Source: CALWPV01 sp045632125
Lineage (GTDB): Bacteria; Bacillota; Clostridia; Lachnospirales; Bianqueaceae
Assembly: GCA_045632125.1 (NCBI GenBank)
Contig: JAZQWC010000089.1
Span: 62,001-126,000 of the forward strand
Length of the DNA stretch: 64,000 nt
Direction of reading: 5' to 3'
Shown: positions 16,839 through 25,180 of the stretch, in pieces
How positions within the stretch are numbered: position 1 is the stretch's first letter
Layout: each line of letters opens with the position of its first letter
The notes under the pieces: generated by a model
The model's database searches: none
What the model was told of the DNA's origin: nothing
The model's input: only the letters and a program-made list of their open reading frames with translations
Position numbers and translations under genes: made by a program

Positions 16839-18086
16839 ATGACTCGATTTGAAAGTGCGAAAGAGCTGTATAAGGCTTACGGTATTGATGTGGAGAAGGC
16901 GATGGCGTTGGCTGCTGCAAAGCCGATCTCTATTCATTGCTGGCAGGGTGATGATGTAACCGGTTTTGATAATCCTGATGGTGGTGCAGGCGATGGTCTG
17001 GCTGTTACCGGTAACTATCCCGGTCGTGCCAGAAATTTTGAAGAACTCAAGGCTGACTTTTTGAAAGCGATCTCTTTGATTCCCGGTAAGAAGAGAATCA
17101 ATTTGCATGCTTGCTATGCGATTTTTGAAGAAGGCGAGTGGGTGGATCGCGATCAGATCGAATATAAACATTTTGCTCCCTGGGTGGAGTTTGCTAAAGA
17201 AAACGGTATTGGCATCGATTTTAACCCCACTGTGTTTAGTCATCCTATGATGAAGGATGGTTTGAGCCTTTCTTCTCCTGATGAGAAGGTGCGTAAATTC
17301 TGGATCGATCATTGCATTGCCTGCCGTAAGATCGCCCAGAGAATTGGCGAAGAGCTGAACGATAAAGTGTTGAATAACGTATGGATCCCCGATGGATTTA
17401 AAGATGTTCCCTCGGATCGTTTGACTCCTCGTTTGCGTTTGAAGGATAGTTTGGATCAGATCTTTGCTGAAAAGCTTCCTAATGTAATTGACTGCGTGGA
17501 GAGCAAGGTATTTGCGGTTGGTATCGAAAGTTACACCGTTGGCTCTAATGAGTTTTATATGAGCTATGCAGCTACTCGCCCCGGTGTTTACAATCTGTTG
17601 GATAATGGTCATTATCACCCTACTGAAGTGGTTTCTGATAAGATTCCGGCTCTGTTGGCTTTCTTTGACAAAATTCCGCTGCATGTGACCCGTGGTGTTC
17701 GCTGGGATTCCGATCATGTTGTTGTTCTGGATGATGAGCTGAAAGAAATTATGAAGGAGATCGTTCGCAACGATGCTCTGGATAAGGTTCTGATCGGTCT
17801 TGACTTTTTTGATGCTTCTATTAACCGTATTGCTGCTTGGGTAATTGGTACCCGCAATGCACAGAAGGCTCTGCTATGGGCTCTGCTGCAGCCCCATGAG
17901 GCTATGAAGAAAATGCAGGATGAGGCTGACTTTACCCGTCGCCTGATGATGATGGAAGAAATGAAAACTATGCCCTTTAGCGATATTTGGACCGAGTACT
18001 GCAACCGTCAGGGGGTTCCTGCGGACAGCAGTTGGTACGATGTTGTTATGGAATATGAGAAAAATGTTTTGGAGGGAAGAAAATGA
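16839..18086 (+). CDS. rhaA: L-rhamnose isomerase
   Basis: A 415-residue metal-dependent isomerase that converts L-rhamnose to L-rhamnulose, the first step of the pathway. Family sequence includes SIHCWQGDDVTGFD near residue 33, INLHACYA, the metal-binding stretch IDFNPTVFSHPM, and RGVRWDSDHVV with catalytic Asp/His residues. Length is standard. Codons are strongly biased to those of highly expressed genes. Its stop overlaps the rhaD start (ATGA), so the two are translated together. Confidence 0.97.
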   Translation: MTRFESAKELYKAYGIDVEKAMALAAAKPISIHCWQGDDVTGFDNPDGGAGDGLAVTGNYPGRARNFEELKADFLKAISLIPGKKRINLHACYAIFEEGEWVDRDQIEYKHFAPWVEFAKENGIGIDFNPTVFSHPMMKDGLSLSSPDEKVRKFWIDHCIACRKIAQRIGEELNDKVLNNVWIPDGFKDVPSDRLTPRLRLKDSLDQIFAEKLPNVIDCVESKVFAVGIESYTVGSNEFYMSYAATRPGVYNLLDNGHYHPTEVVSDKIPALLAFFDKIPLHVTRGVRWDSDHVVVLDDELKEIMKEIVRNDALDKVLIGLDFFDASINRIAAWVIGTRNAQKALLWALLQPHEAMKKMQDEADFTRRLMMMEEMKTMPFSDIWTEYCNRQGVPADSSWYDVVMEYEKNVLEGRK

Positions 18087-18895
18087 AAGATATTTTAACT
18101 GCACCTTTTATGGTGGAGATGGTTCGTACCATCACCAATATGTATAACCACGGCTGGGATGAGCGTAACGGTGGTAACGTAAGCTGGATGTTGGAAGAAG
18201 CTGATGTGGCTGAATATGTGGATGTAAACAACGTGCTGCGTGTGATCCCCACTGGTTTCGCTGCTCCTGAATTGGCCGGCCGCTACTTTATTGTGACCGG
18301 TACCGGTAAGTATTTTAAGAATGTTCAGTATGATCCGGCTCGTAACATGGGTCTGTTCCGTATTGCAGCTGATGGCGAAAATGCTGAGCTGCTGTGGGGT
18401 TACAGTGATGGTGGTCAGTTTACCTCTGAGTTGCCTGCTCATTTGATGAGCCATGTAAGCCGTTTGAAAGTAAATCCTGCTAACCGCGTTGTTATGCATT
18501 GCCATCCTGCTAATCTGCTGGCTATGACCTATGTACATACTCTGGATGAGAAAGAGTTTACCCGTACCCTGTGGCAGATGTGTACTGAATGTATCGTAGT
18601 ATTCCCTGATGGTGTAAATGTACTGCCTTGGATGCTGTGCGGTACCAATGAGATTGGTGAGGCTACTGCTGAAAAAATGCAGACTGCTCGTCTGGTTGTA
18701 TGGGCTCAGCATGGTATCTATGGTGCTGGTGTAGATTTGGATGAGACCTTTGGTCTGATCGAGACTGCTGAGAAGGGCGCTGAGATCTACATGAAGATCG
18801 CTCACCTGCCTTTGGTAAACACTATTACCGATGAACAGATGCATCAGTTAGAGAAGAGATTTAACATCAAGGGCCGTGAAGGTTACTTGGACTAA
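18083..18895 (+). CDS. rhaD: Rhamnulose-1-phosphate aldolase
   Basis: A 270-residue class II aldolase of the AraD/FucA fold that splits L-rhamnulose 1-phosphate into DHAP and L-lactaldehyde. The NGGNVSWML stretch near residue 30 is the phosphate/substrate loop. The zinc histidines are visible in VVMHCHPANLLA, with a third in VWAQHGIYGAG. The start overlaps rhaA by four bases, so it is coupled. No lactaldehyde reductase or dehydrogenase gene follows in this operon. Confidence 0.96.
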   Translation: MKDILTAPFMVEMVRTITNMYNHGWDERNGGNVSWMLEEADVAEYVDVNNVLRVIPTGFAAPELAGRYFIVTGTGKYFKNVQYDPARNMGLFRIAADGENAELLWGYSDGGQFTSELPAHLMSHVSRLKVNPANRVVMHCHPANLLAMTYVHTLDEKEFTRTLWQMCTECIVVFPDGVNVLPWMLCGTNEIGEATAEKMQTARLVVWAQHGIYGAGVDLDETFGLIETAEKGAEIYMKIAHLPLVNTITDEQMHQLEKRFNIKGREGYLD

Positions 18896-18915
18896 TTAAA
18901 TTTAATGCGAAAGAG

Positions 18916-18957
18916 AAATGCCCCTGAAGCTGAACGTGTTTGGCTTTGGGGGCATTT
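18916..18957 (+). terminator. Hairpin after rhaD, possible terminator
   Basis: AAATGCCCC (18916-18924) pairs with GGGGCATTT (18949-18957), with a second paired part (AAGC with GGCTT) inside. No T run follows, and the next gene starts 12 bases later, so it may attenuate rather than stop transcription. Confidence 0.5.
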
Positions 18958-18968
18958 GGGTATAAGTG

Positions 18969-19850
18969 ATGAAGTTTTTGGAAAAAAATCCCTTTATTAT
19001 GATCGTCGTGGGAGTGATCGGAATATCATTGTCGTCAATATTTGTGAAATGGTCGGAGGCACCTTCTGCGGTGACGGCGGCATCAAGATTGCTTTGGACG
19101 GTGATATTGATGACACCGATCGTGCTTGGGAGAAGTTCGGTTAGAAAAGAGCTTGGAAAGTGCAGCAAAAAAACAGTTTTACTGAGTGTGCTGAGTGGTC
19201 TGTTTTTGGCGATTCATTTTGTGGTGTGGTTTGAATCGTTGCAGCATACATCGGTGGCTAGTTCTACGGTGATCGTATGTACTGAGGTGATTTGGGTCTC
19301 ACTAGGGTACTGTTTGTTTTTGAAAGGTAAAATTTCGGTGAAAGCGATAGTAGCAATCCTGATCACGTTAGTAGGAAGTGTTTTGATTGCATATGCGGAT
19401 TCCGGAAGCGGTTCTCATTTGTATGGAGATGTACTGGCGTTAGTGGCTGCAATGGCGGTGGTAGTCTATATGTTATTGGGAAGAGTGGTGCGGGAAACTA
19501 CATCGACTACGGTATACACCTATATGGTATACATGGCCTGTGCAGCTATTTTAATATTGGTGTGTATTGTGCGGGGCGAGGGAGTGTTTGAGTTTGGCTG
19601 GAGCCCGATTCTGATGGGCTTCTTGCTCGCAGTCTTTTCTACAATTCTGGGTCATAGTATTTTCAGCTGGTGCTTAAAATATTTTTCTCCATCTTTTGTT
19701 TCCGCTTCGAAACTGTGTGAACCGGTGGTGGCGGCGCTTTTAGCTTCTGTTTTATTTGTGGAAATACCAACTTGGACGCAGGTAATAGGAGGCACTTTGA
19801 TTCTGATGGGAGTTTTCTATTATTCGAGAATAGAAAAAGAAAATAAATAA
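18969..19850 (+). CDS. EamA-type (DMT superfamily) permease
   Basis: A 293-residue inner-membrane protein with about ten hydrophobic segments arranged as two EamA repeats. Signs of the family are ISLSSIFVKWS and AASRLLWTVILMTP at the start of repeat one, and EPVVAALLASVLFVEIPTWTQVIGGTLILMGV at the end of repeat two. Such proteins export metabolites or amino acids; the substrate cannot be predicted. A GTG at 18966 directly precedes the ATG. The ribosome site is weak. It could be read through from the rhamnose operon or have its own promoter. Confidence 0.85.
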   Translation: MKFLEKNPFIMIVVGVIGISLSSIFVKWSEAPSAVTAASRLLWTVILMTPIVLGRSSVRKELGKCSKKTVLLSVLSGLFLAIHFVVWFESLQHTSVASSTVIVCTEVIWVSLGYCLFLKGKISVKAIVAILITLVGSVLIAYADSGSGSHLYGDVLALVAAMAVVVYMLLGRVVRETTSTTVYTYMVYMACAAILILVCIVRGEGVFEFGWSPILMGFLLAVFSTILGHSIFSWCLKYFSPSFVSASKLCEPVVAALLASVLFVEIPTWTQVIGGTLILMGVFYYSRIEKENK

Positions 19851-19899
19851 AAAAGGTCTAATGAAGTGAATGGAATTCATTCGCTTTGTTAGACCTTTT
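19851..19899 (+). terminator. Intrinsic terminator after the EamA gene
   Basis: AAAAGGTCTAA pairs with TTAGACCTTTT, with a further inner stem (GAATGGAATTCATTC region). The T residues after the right arm fit an intrinsic terminator. Confidence 0.85.
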
Positions 19900-19924
19900 G
19901 ATTAGAATATAGGAATCTGAAAAA

Positions 19925-19952
19925 CAAAAAACCGAGCAGTTTATGCTCGGTT
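19925..19952 (-). terminator. Terminator of the tRNA-Leu gene
   Basis: On the minus strand ACCGAGCA and TGCTCGGT form an 8-bp stem followed by a run of T. It begins nine bases past the tRNA 3' end. Confidence 0.85.
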
Positions 19953-19959
19953 TTGTTCG

Positions 19960-20043
19960 TGCGGATGAAGGGACTCGAACCCCCACGGTATTGCTACCAC
20001 TAGAACCTGAATCTAGCGCGTCTGCCAATTCCGCCACATCCGC
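19960..20043 (-). tRNA. tRNA-Leu (anticodon CAG)
   Basis: The minus strand folds into a class II tRNA of 84 bases. The acceptor stem is GCGGATG with CATCCGC. The anticodon stem is CTAGA/TCTAG with loop TTCAGGT (anticodon CAG, reading CUG). There is a long variable arm, and a T arm with GGTTCGAGTCC. The discriminator base is A. CCA is not encoded, as is common in this phylum. Confidence 0.97.
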
Positions 20044-20089
20044 TCGGATGATCTCTTGTGAAACTGTCGTTCTCGCAAGGACGAGTATT

Positions 20090-20118
20090 ATAATACCATA
20101 GGTTTATTTGAAAGTCAA
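20090..20118 (-). promoter_or_regulatory. Predicted promoter of the tRNA-Leu gene
   Basis: On the minus strand TTGACT, a 17-base spacer and TATTAT stand about 47 bases before the tRNA 5' end. A TATAAT overlaps the -10 three bases further downstream (20087-20092). Confidence 0.7.
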
Positions 20119-20571
20119 CACTTTTTTGAAAGTTTTTTTGGTTTTTTTTGTATTTTGAAGTCGAAGTGCTTTAAAGCCTTTGTTTGTGCGGTTTTTGAGT
20201 GAATCAACGATTGAAACATGTTTATAATAAAAGGAAAATGCATGAAATGAATAAATAAACATAAAAATGAATACTATGCATAAAATTGTGCCTAGAATGC
20301 GAAAAGCACGTGTAAAGGGCAAAAAAGAGAGTGGAAACATTTTATGCATTTATGCATGAGATTATGCATATTGTGCATTTTGTACCCTAAATGCCCAATA
20401 AAATGGGTGCCTTCATGTCAAAATTGTATATACTTTACAATTGATTTATGAGACGATTTGTGGTATCCTGTTAACATTCTTGTATTATTATACATTTTAG
20501 TTTTTCTTTAATGTAATATGTAATACAGCACTGAAAGGTGCGAAATAAATTTCCCCTAGGAGGAAGAGAAA
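20119..20571. promoter_or_regulatory. AT-rich intergenic region with an ATGCAT cluster upstream of the ABC importer
   Basis: No credible gene is present in these 450 bases. The palindrome ATGCAT occurs exactly five times, at 20238, 20276, 20344, 20352 and 20364, plus a near match GTGCAT at 20373. This is far more than expected. A -10-like TATTAT appears near 20485-20495 but I see no -35 element with good spacing. The start of the importer gene at 20572 has AGGAGG upstream. The region probably holds the control sites of the importer operon. Confidence 0.5.
20422..20442. promoter_or_regulatory. Perfect inverted repeat, operator-like
   Basis: AATTGTA (20422-20428) and TACAATT (20436-20442) are perfect complements with a seven-base centre, about 130 bases before the importer operon. 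The size and symmetry fit a site for a dimeric regulator, which I cannot name. Confidence 0.45.
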
Positions 20572-22557
20572 ATGAAGAACATCAAAAGACTGATGGCTCT
20601 GCTTATGGCTGTATGCATGATGCTTTCCGTAGTAGCTTGCGGCAGCGACGAAGCAGAAGAGGATGCTACCTATACTTATCATGGTACCACCTCACAGATT
20701 TCCACTTGGAATCCCACAGACTGGTTGTACTCCAGTGAAGCTGAAATCATTGGTTACACCACATCTCCTCTCTATGCCTTCAACATGAATGAAGACAAGA
20801 CCGGATATGTAATTGAGCCCGAGGTTGCTACTAAGGCTCCCGAAGACGTTACTGCTGAGTATGCAGGTAACGAAACCTACGGCGTTCCCGCTGACGCTAC
20901 CGAAGGTTATGCTTACAGAGTAGAGATCCGTGATGATTTCTGCTGGGCCGATGGTACCAAGATCACTGCAGATGACTATCTGTACACTGTATCTCAGTTC
21001 ATCAACCCTGAAATGCAGAACTACCGTGCTTCCGGTTTCACCACCGGTTCCGGCGCTCTAGCTAATGGTCAGGCATACCTGGATGGCGAAGAAGGTGTGA
21101 CCTTTGATCAGGTTGGTATCATCAAGAACGATGAGCATACCATTACCTTCGTTTATGCTAACCCTGTAAACCAGTTCAACTTCTACTACAACCATGGTTC
21201 TATGTACCTGTTGAACGAAAAATTGTACGAAGCTAACAAGACCGATGCTGACGGCTTGATCAAGTCTTCTTACAACACTGATGCTGACAAAGCTACTTCC
21301 TGCGGTCCTTACATTGTAACTGAATATCAGGAAGACAAGATCATCAAACTGGCCAAGAACGAAAAGTGGTATGGCTGGGATGATGAAAGCAAAGAAGGTC
21401 AGTACCAGACCACCAACATCGAACTGCAGGATATCGAAGAACATACTACTGTTGTAAATATGTTCCTGCAGGGTAACCTGGATACCCTGACCCTGTCTGT
21501 AGATGACATGGAAAAATACGGTACCAGCGATTATGTTTACTATTCTCCCAATAGCTATACTTATAACTTCACCATTAACTCTGACTTCGATGCTCTGAAG
21601 GCTCTGGATGATGAGGGTGAAGAGGGTAGAAATCGTACTATCCTGTCCTACAAAGATTTCCGTAAGGCTATTTCTTTGTGTATGGATCGTAGCGACTACA
21701 CCGCCAGCACCACCGCAGGTTCTGTTCCCGGTTTTGGTCTGCTGAACGACATTTACATGAGCGATCCTGAGAACATGGTTAGATATCGTGACACCGAGCA
21801 GGCTCAGGCTGTTCTGAAAGAAGTATATGGCGTTTCTGATCTGGCTGATCTGACCGCTTATGACAAGGAAGAAGCTTCCAAGTTGTTCGTAGCTGCGTAT
21901 GAGCAGTGCCTGGCTGATGGTAACATCTCCGAAACCGATACCATTTATATTGAGTACCATACCTTCGATTCTGAGGCTATTTCTCATAAGATGGTTGACT
22001 ATCTGCAGCAGTCCGTTGAAGCAGCTGTAGAAGGCACCGTTTTGGAAGGCCGTATCGAGTTCAAGTTGCTGGAAGACCCCGATCTGTACTACAATCAGCC
22101 CAATGGTTTGGTTGATATCGCTCAGACTGCTTGGGGTGGTTCCGATCTGGATCCCTTCTCTATGATGGAGTGCTACGTAGATCCCGGTTATAAGGGTGAG
22201 TATGGTTACGATCCCATGACCGATGAGATCACCATCAATGTAAATGGTGAAGATCTGACCATGAGCACCAACGCATGGCATGTTGAGCTGATGTACGGCG
22301 CTTATGCTACTGCTGATATGGATACTCGTCTGGACATTCTGGCTGCTCTGGAAAAAGCTGTACTGCTGCAGTATGATGCAATTCCTCTGTACGCTCAGAC
22401 CGCTTGTGTTCTGTACTCTCATCGTGTAGTACTGGGCAGCAGCGAGTTCATCAACAGCGTTATTGGTTTCGGTGGTATTCAGTACATGACTTACACCATG
22501 AACGATGCTGAATGGGCTGAGTATTGCGCTGAAAACAACAACCAGCTGACTTACTAA
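20572..22557 (+). CDS. ABC importer substrate-binding lipoprotein, SBP_bac_5 family
   Basis: A 661-residue extracytoplasmic binding protein of the oligopeptide/nickel/oligosaccharide class. The signal peptide ends in the lipobox SVVAC, with Cys23 as the lipidated residue. Fold landmarks are the N-terminal TSQISTWNPTDWLYSS stretch, EIRDDFCWADGTKITADDYLYTV (typical of the family) and SCGPYIVTEY. It is longer than the usual 500-560 residues. Codon use is that of a highly expressed gene. The permease and ATPase genes follow after a structured spacer of 179 bases. Peptides are the default ligand guess; glycosides are possible given the flanking sugar genes. Confidence 0.9.
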   Translation: MKNIKRLMALLMAVCMMLSVVACGSDEAEEDATYTYHGTTSQISTWNPTDWLYSSEAEIIGYTTSPLYAFNMNEDKTGYVIEPEVATKAPEDVTAEYAGNETYGVPADATEGYAYRVEIRDDFCWADGTKITADDYLYTVSQFINPEMQNYRASGFTTGSGALANGQAYLDGEEGVTFDQVGIIKNDEHTITFVYANPVNQFNFYYNHGSMYLLNEKLYEANKTDADGLIKSSYNTDADKATSCGPYIVTEYQEDKIIKLAKNEKWYGWDDESKEGQYQTTNIELQDIEEHTTVVNMFLQGNLDTLTLSVDDMEKYGTSDYVYYSPNSYTYNFTINSDFDALKALDDEGEEGRNRTILSYKDFRKAISLCMDRSDYTASTTAGSVPGFGLLNDIYMSDPENMVRYRDTEQAQAVLKEVYGVSDLADLTAYDKEEASKLFVAAYEQCLADGNISETDTIYIEYHTFDSEAISHKMVDYLQQSVEAAVEGTVLEGRIEFKLLEDPDLYYNQPNGLVDIAQTAWGGSDLDPFSMMECYVDPGYKGEYGYDPMTDEITINVNGEDLTMSTNAWHVELMYGAYATADMDTRLDILAALEKAVLLQYDAIPLYAQTACVLYSHRVVLGSSEFINSVIGFGGIQYMTYTMNDAEWAEYCAENNNQLTY

Positions 22558-22610
22558 GATTTTGCGAAGGAAGCTTTCCTTTGCAAATGAGCAAAAAGTA
22601 AAAAGAGAAT

Positions 22611-22703
22611 TCAGGCACAGAATACTCTCTGTGCCTGAGTTTTGTATTACTGACCGGTATTTTTGGTGAGTAAGTACGGGCCGGTAATACAAAGCTCAGG
22701 CAC
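22611..22703 (+). promoter_or_regulatory. Competing hairpins between binding-protein and permease genes
   Basis: Segment A (TCAGGCACAG, 22611-22620) pairs perfectly with the start of segment B (CTGTGCCTGA, 22629-22638), followed by GTTTTGT. Segment B (22631-22657) also pairs with segment C (22681-22703). GTGCCTGAG matches CTCAGGCAC, TTTGTATTA matches TAATACAAA, and CCGG matches CCGG. A and C are therefore rivals for B. The permease ribosome site starts 17 bases after C. This may set the ratio of binding protein to transporter. Confidence 0.65.
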
Positions 22704-22736
22704 GTGATATCGAAAATTGAAAGGAGAGAACATAAT

Positions 22737-23708
22737 ATGTTTAAGTATGTGTTGAAACGTATTGGACTCATGCTGCTAAGTGCGTTTATCATTATGACTA
22801 TGTTGTTCATTTTGATCAAGCTGCTGCCCAATACGGTTGTAAATGTACAGGGTGGTTTTGCGGAGCAAACCAAAGCCATGTATGAGGCATGGGGTTACAA
22901 TGAACCCATTATGGTGCAGTACGGAATCTTTTTGAAAAAGGTTTTCCTGGAATGGGATTGGGGCTTCTGTACCAAAGTTGGTACCTTCCTGCAGCCGGTT
23001 ACGGAGTATCTGGCCAGTAAGTTCCCGGCAACTTTGTATGTAAACTTTGTATCTTTGCTGATTTCCTTGCCTTTGGGTATTGTTTTGGGTATGTTGGCTG
23101 CAATCTTTAAAAACAAGTGGCAGGATCAGGTGATCAACGTCTTCATTATGATGTTTATTTCCGTTCCTTCCTTTGTATATGCTTTCCTTTTGCAGTACTT
23201 CATTGGTTTCAAATTGGGTCTGTGTCCTCTGGTAATGAATAGCGGTACCGATTATTTCACTTGGAGTATGTTCCACTCTGCGATTATGCCGATTTTGGCT
23301 CTGTCCTTTGGTACGATCGCCGGTGATATGCGTCTGGTACGTGCTGAATTGACCGAAACCTTGACAACTGACTACATGCTGCTGGCTCGTACAAAGGGAT
23401 TGACAAGAAAACAGGCGACATTCCGTCATGCATTCCGTAATTCTTTGGTACCGCTGATGCCTACTTTCATGGCAGATGTAATTTATGTAATCAGTGGTTC
23501 TATGATCATCGAGCAGATTTTTGCTGTTCCCGGTATTGGTAAAACATATCTGTTGTCCATCAGCATGCGTGACTATAGCGTGTTCATGGCAATTAGTATG
23601 TTCTATGTAATTATTGGTTTGGCAGCAGGTATTATTTTTGACCTGAGTTATGGATTTATCGATCCTAGAATTCGCATGGGAGGAGGAAAGAACAATGAAT
23701 TGTCCTAA
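22737..23708 (+). CDS. ABC importer permease, OppB/DppB type
   Basis: A 323-residue inner-membrane permease with six predicted helices. The N-terminus MFKYVLKRIGLMLLSAFIIMTMLFILIKLLP is typical of OppB. The EAA loop reads ARTKGLTRKQATFRHAFRNSLVPL, the contact site for the ATPases. I chose the ATG at 22737, nine bases after AAAGGAGA, over an in-frame start 33 bases upstream. The gene overlaps the next permease gene by 14 bases. Confidence 0.92.
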   Translation: MFKYVLKRIGLMLLSAFIIMTMLFILIKLLPNTVVNVQGGFAEQTKAMYEAWGYNEPIMVQYGIFLKKVFLEWDWGFCTKVGTFLQPVTEYLASKFPATLYVNFVSLLISLPLGIVLGMLAAIFKNKWQDQVINVFIMMFISVPSFVYAFLLQYFIGFKLGLCPLVMNSGTDYFTWSMFHSAIMPILALSFGTIAGDMRLVRAELTETLTTDYMLLARTKGLTRKQATFRHAFRNSLVPLMPTFMADVIYVISGSMIIEQIFAVPGIGKTYLLSISMRDYSVFMAISMFYVIIGLAAGIIFDLSYGFIDPRIRMGGGKNNELS

Positions 23709-25170
23709 TGATAATTTCAAACATATTCCTGCGGAAAAATTCGCTTTTGTTCAAAAAGATCAGCGTTTGCATGACCGTGAGCTGGAAACAAAGCCCATCG
23801 GTTTCTTTAAAGATGCAATGCTGCGCTTCTCCCGTAATAAAGGTGCAGTAGTTTGTGCGTTTATTATTCTGATTCTGGCAATCTATGCTGTACTGGCCCC
23901 CATGGTTTCTCAGGTAGGCCCAGGTGCTAAAGATGCCTATTATTCCTATTCTCTTCCTAAATTAAGCAACAGTTTCGATTTAGGTTTTTGGAATGGCTGC
24001 TCAGATGAAAAGCTGAATCAGCAGACTTATGATTATTATAGCAACATTCCCGGTGCTGTAGCAGAGGTGTATGAGAAGAGCGAGGAAATGGTAGCGAACC
24101 GCAGACAGAAAATGTACCATATTTCTCTGGATTCCTATCGTAAAGTTGGCTACGTTAAAATGCTTTTAACTGCTTCTGAGTATCAGGCAGCTTTAGACTA
24201 CCAGGAAGAAACCGGTATTCAGTTGCTGTATCCTTTGGTTGATGAAGAGCAGATCGTATGTCCGGCTTATAAGCAGGATCCGAATGCTTGGTTCTTAACT
24301 GACCAAAAGGGTGTAGCTCAGCGCAATATGGCCGGTGAAGTTATGAACATTTATCTGACCGACGAAAGCAGTCCCGATGGTTATGCTTATTATGTAACTC
24401 GCCAAAATGGTTCTCAGTACGAGATCCGTACCCTGTATTATGACTGGTATATCTATCAGAACGGCTTCGAGCCCTGCTTTGCCTTTGGTGCAGATGAATA
24501 CGGCTACGATATTTTCGCCCGTCTGGGTTCCGGTGCACGCCTTTCTTTGACTCTGTCCATTACAGCAGCCCTGGTGAACTTGCTGATCGGTATTATTATC
24601 GGTGCATTAGAGGGTTATTATGGTGGTGCCTTCGACCTGATCTTTGAACGAATTAAAGATATTCTGTGGTATGTACCCACCATGGTATTCATGACTCTGT
24701 TCCAGATGTACTTCTCCAAGAGCATGGGACCGTTGGTAGCGATGTTCTTTGGTTTCATTTTCTTTGGATGGATCTCTTCCTCCTCAACAGTTCGTGCTCA
24801 GTTCTATCGTTACAAAGGCCAGGAATATGTTATGGCAGCCCGCACCTTAGGTGCGAAAGACAGACGACTGATCTTCCGTCATATCCTGCCGAATGCAGCG
24901 GGTTATATTATCACCGCTTCGGTATTAACCATTCCCGGAACGATCTTCTCTGAGGCAACCTATTCTTATTTGGGTATTGTAAACTTGAATTCAGCGACTT
25001 TGACTTCTGTTGGCGCTATGCTGAGTAACGGACAGGCAGCTTTGTCTACCTATCCTCACTGTGTATTTTTCCCGGCACTGTTCCTGTCTCTGCTGCTGAT
25101 CTGCTTTAATATTTTTGGTAACGGTCTGCGCGATGCGTTTAACCCGTCGCTGCGTGGATCTGAAGAATAA
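23695..25170 (+). CDS. ABC importer permease, OppC type with enlarged extracytoplasmic domain
   Basis: A 491-residue permease, against about 300 for OppC. After the first membrane helix (residues about 51-71) comes a soluble extracytoplasmic section of about 185 extra residues (78-262), rich in Tyr, Asp and Glu. The canonical FGADEYGYDIFARLGSGARLSL then begins at about residue 264. The EAA loop AARTLGAKDRRLIFRHILPNAAGY is normal. The N-terminal tail contains the family DxxxRFxxNKGA. The insertion should face the binding protein and may help dock the equally large lipoprotein. The start at 23695 has GGAGGA upstream. Confidence 0.88.
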   Translation: MNCPNDNFKHIPAEKFAFVQKDQRLHDRELETKPIGFFKDAMLRFSRNKGAVVCAFIILILAIYAVLAPMVSQVGPGAKDAYYSYSLPKLSNSFDLGFWNGCSDEKLNQQTYDYYSNIPGAVAEVYEKSEEMVANRRQKMYHISLDSYRKVGYVKMLLTASEYQAALDYQEETGIQLLYPLVDEEQIVCPAYKQDPNAWFLTDQKGVAQRNMAGEVMNIYLTDESSPDGYAYYVTRQNGSQYEIRTLYYDWYIYQNGFEPCFAFGADEYGYDIFARLGSGARLSLTLSITAALVNLLIGIIIGALEGYYGGAFDLIFERIKDILWYVPTMVFMTLFQMYFSKSMGPLVAMFFGFIFFGWISSSSTVRAQFYRYKGQEYVMAARTLGAKDRRLIFRHILPNAAGYIITASVLTIPGTIFSEATYSYLGIVNLNSATLTSVGAMLSNGQAALSTYPHCVFFPALFLSLLLICFNIFGNGLRDAFNPSLRGSEE

Positions 25171-25180
25171 GGAGGAAATC

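Noticed and set aside
18905..19144. A 79-codon frame on the plus strand after rhaD.
   Set aside because: It overlaps the start of the EamA permease gene in another frame and begins inside a hairpin; no family resemblance.
20104..20349. An 81-codon frame on the minus strand in the intergenic region before the importer.
   Set aside because: It overlaps the tRNA promoter, has no convincing ribosome site and consists of low-complexity AT-rich sequence (Phe/Lys-rich).
22611..22650. Simple terminator after the binding-protein gene.
   Set aside because: The A-B hairpin has only a short, interrupted T tract and the same bases can pair downstream, so I describe it as a competing-hairpin element instead.
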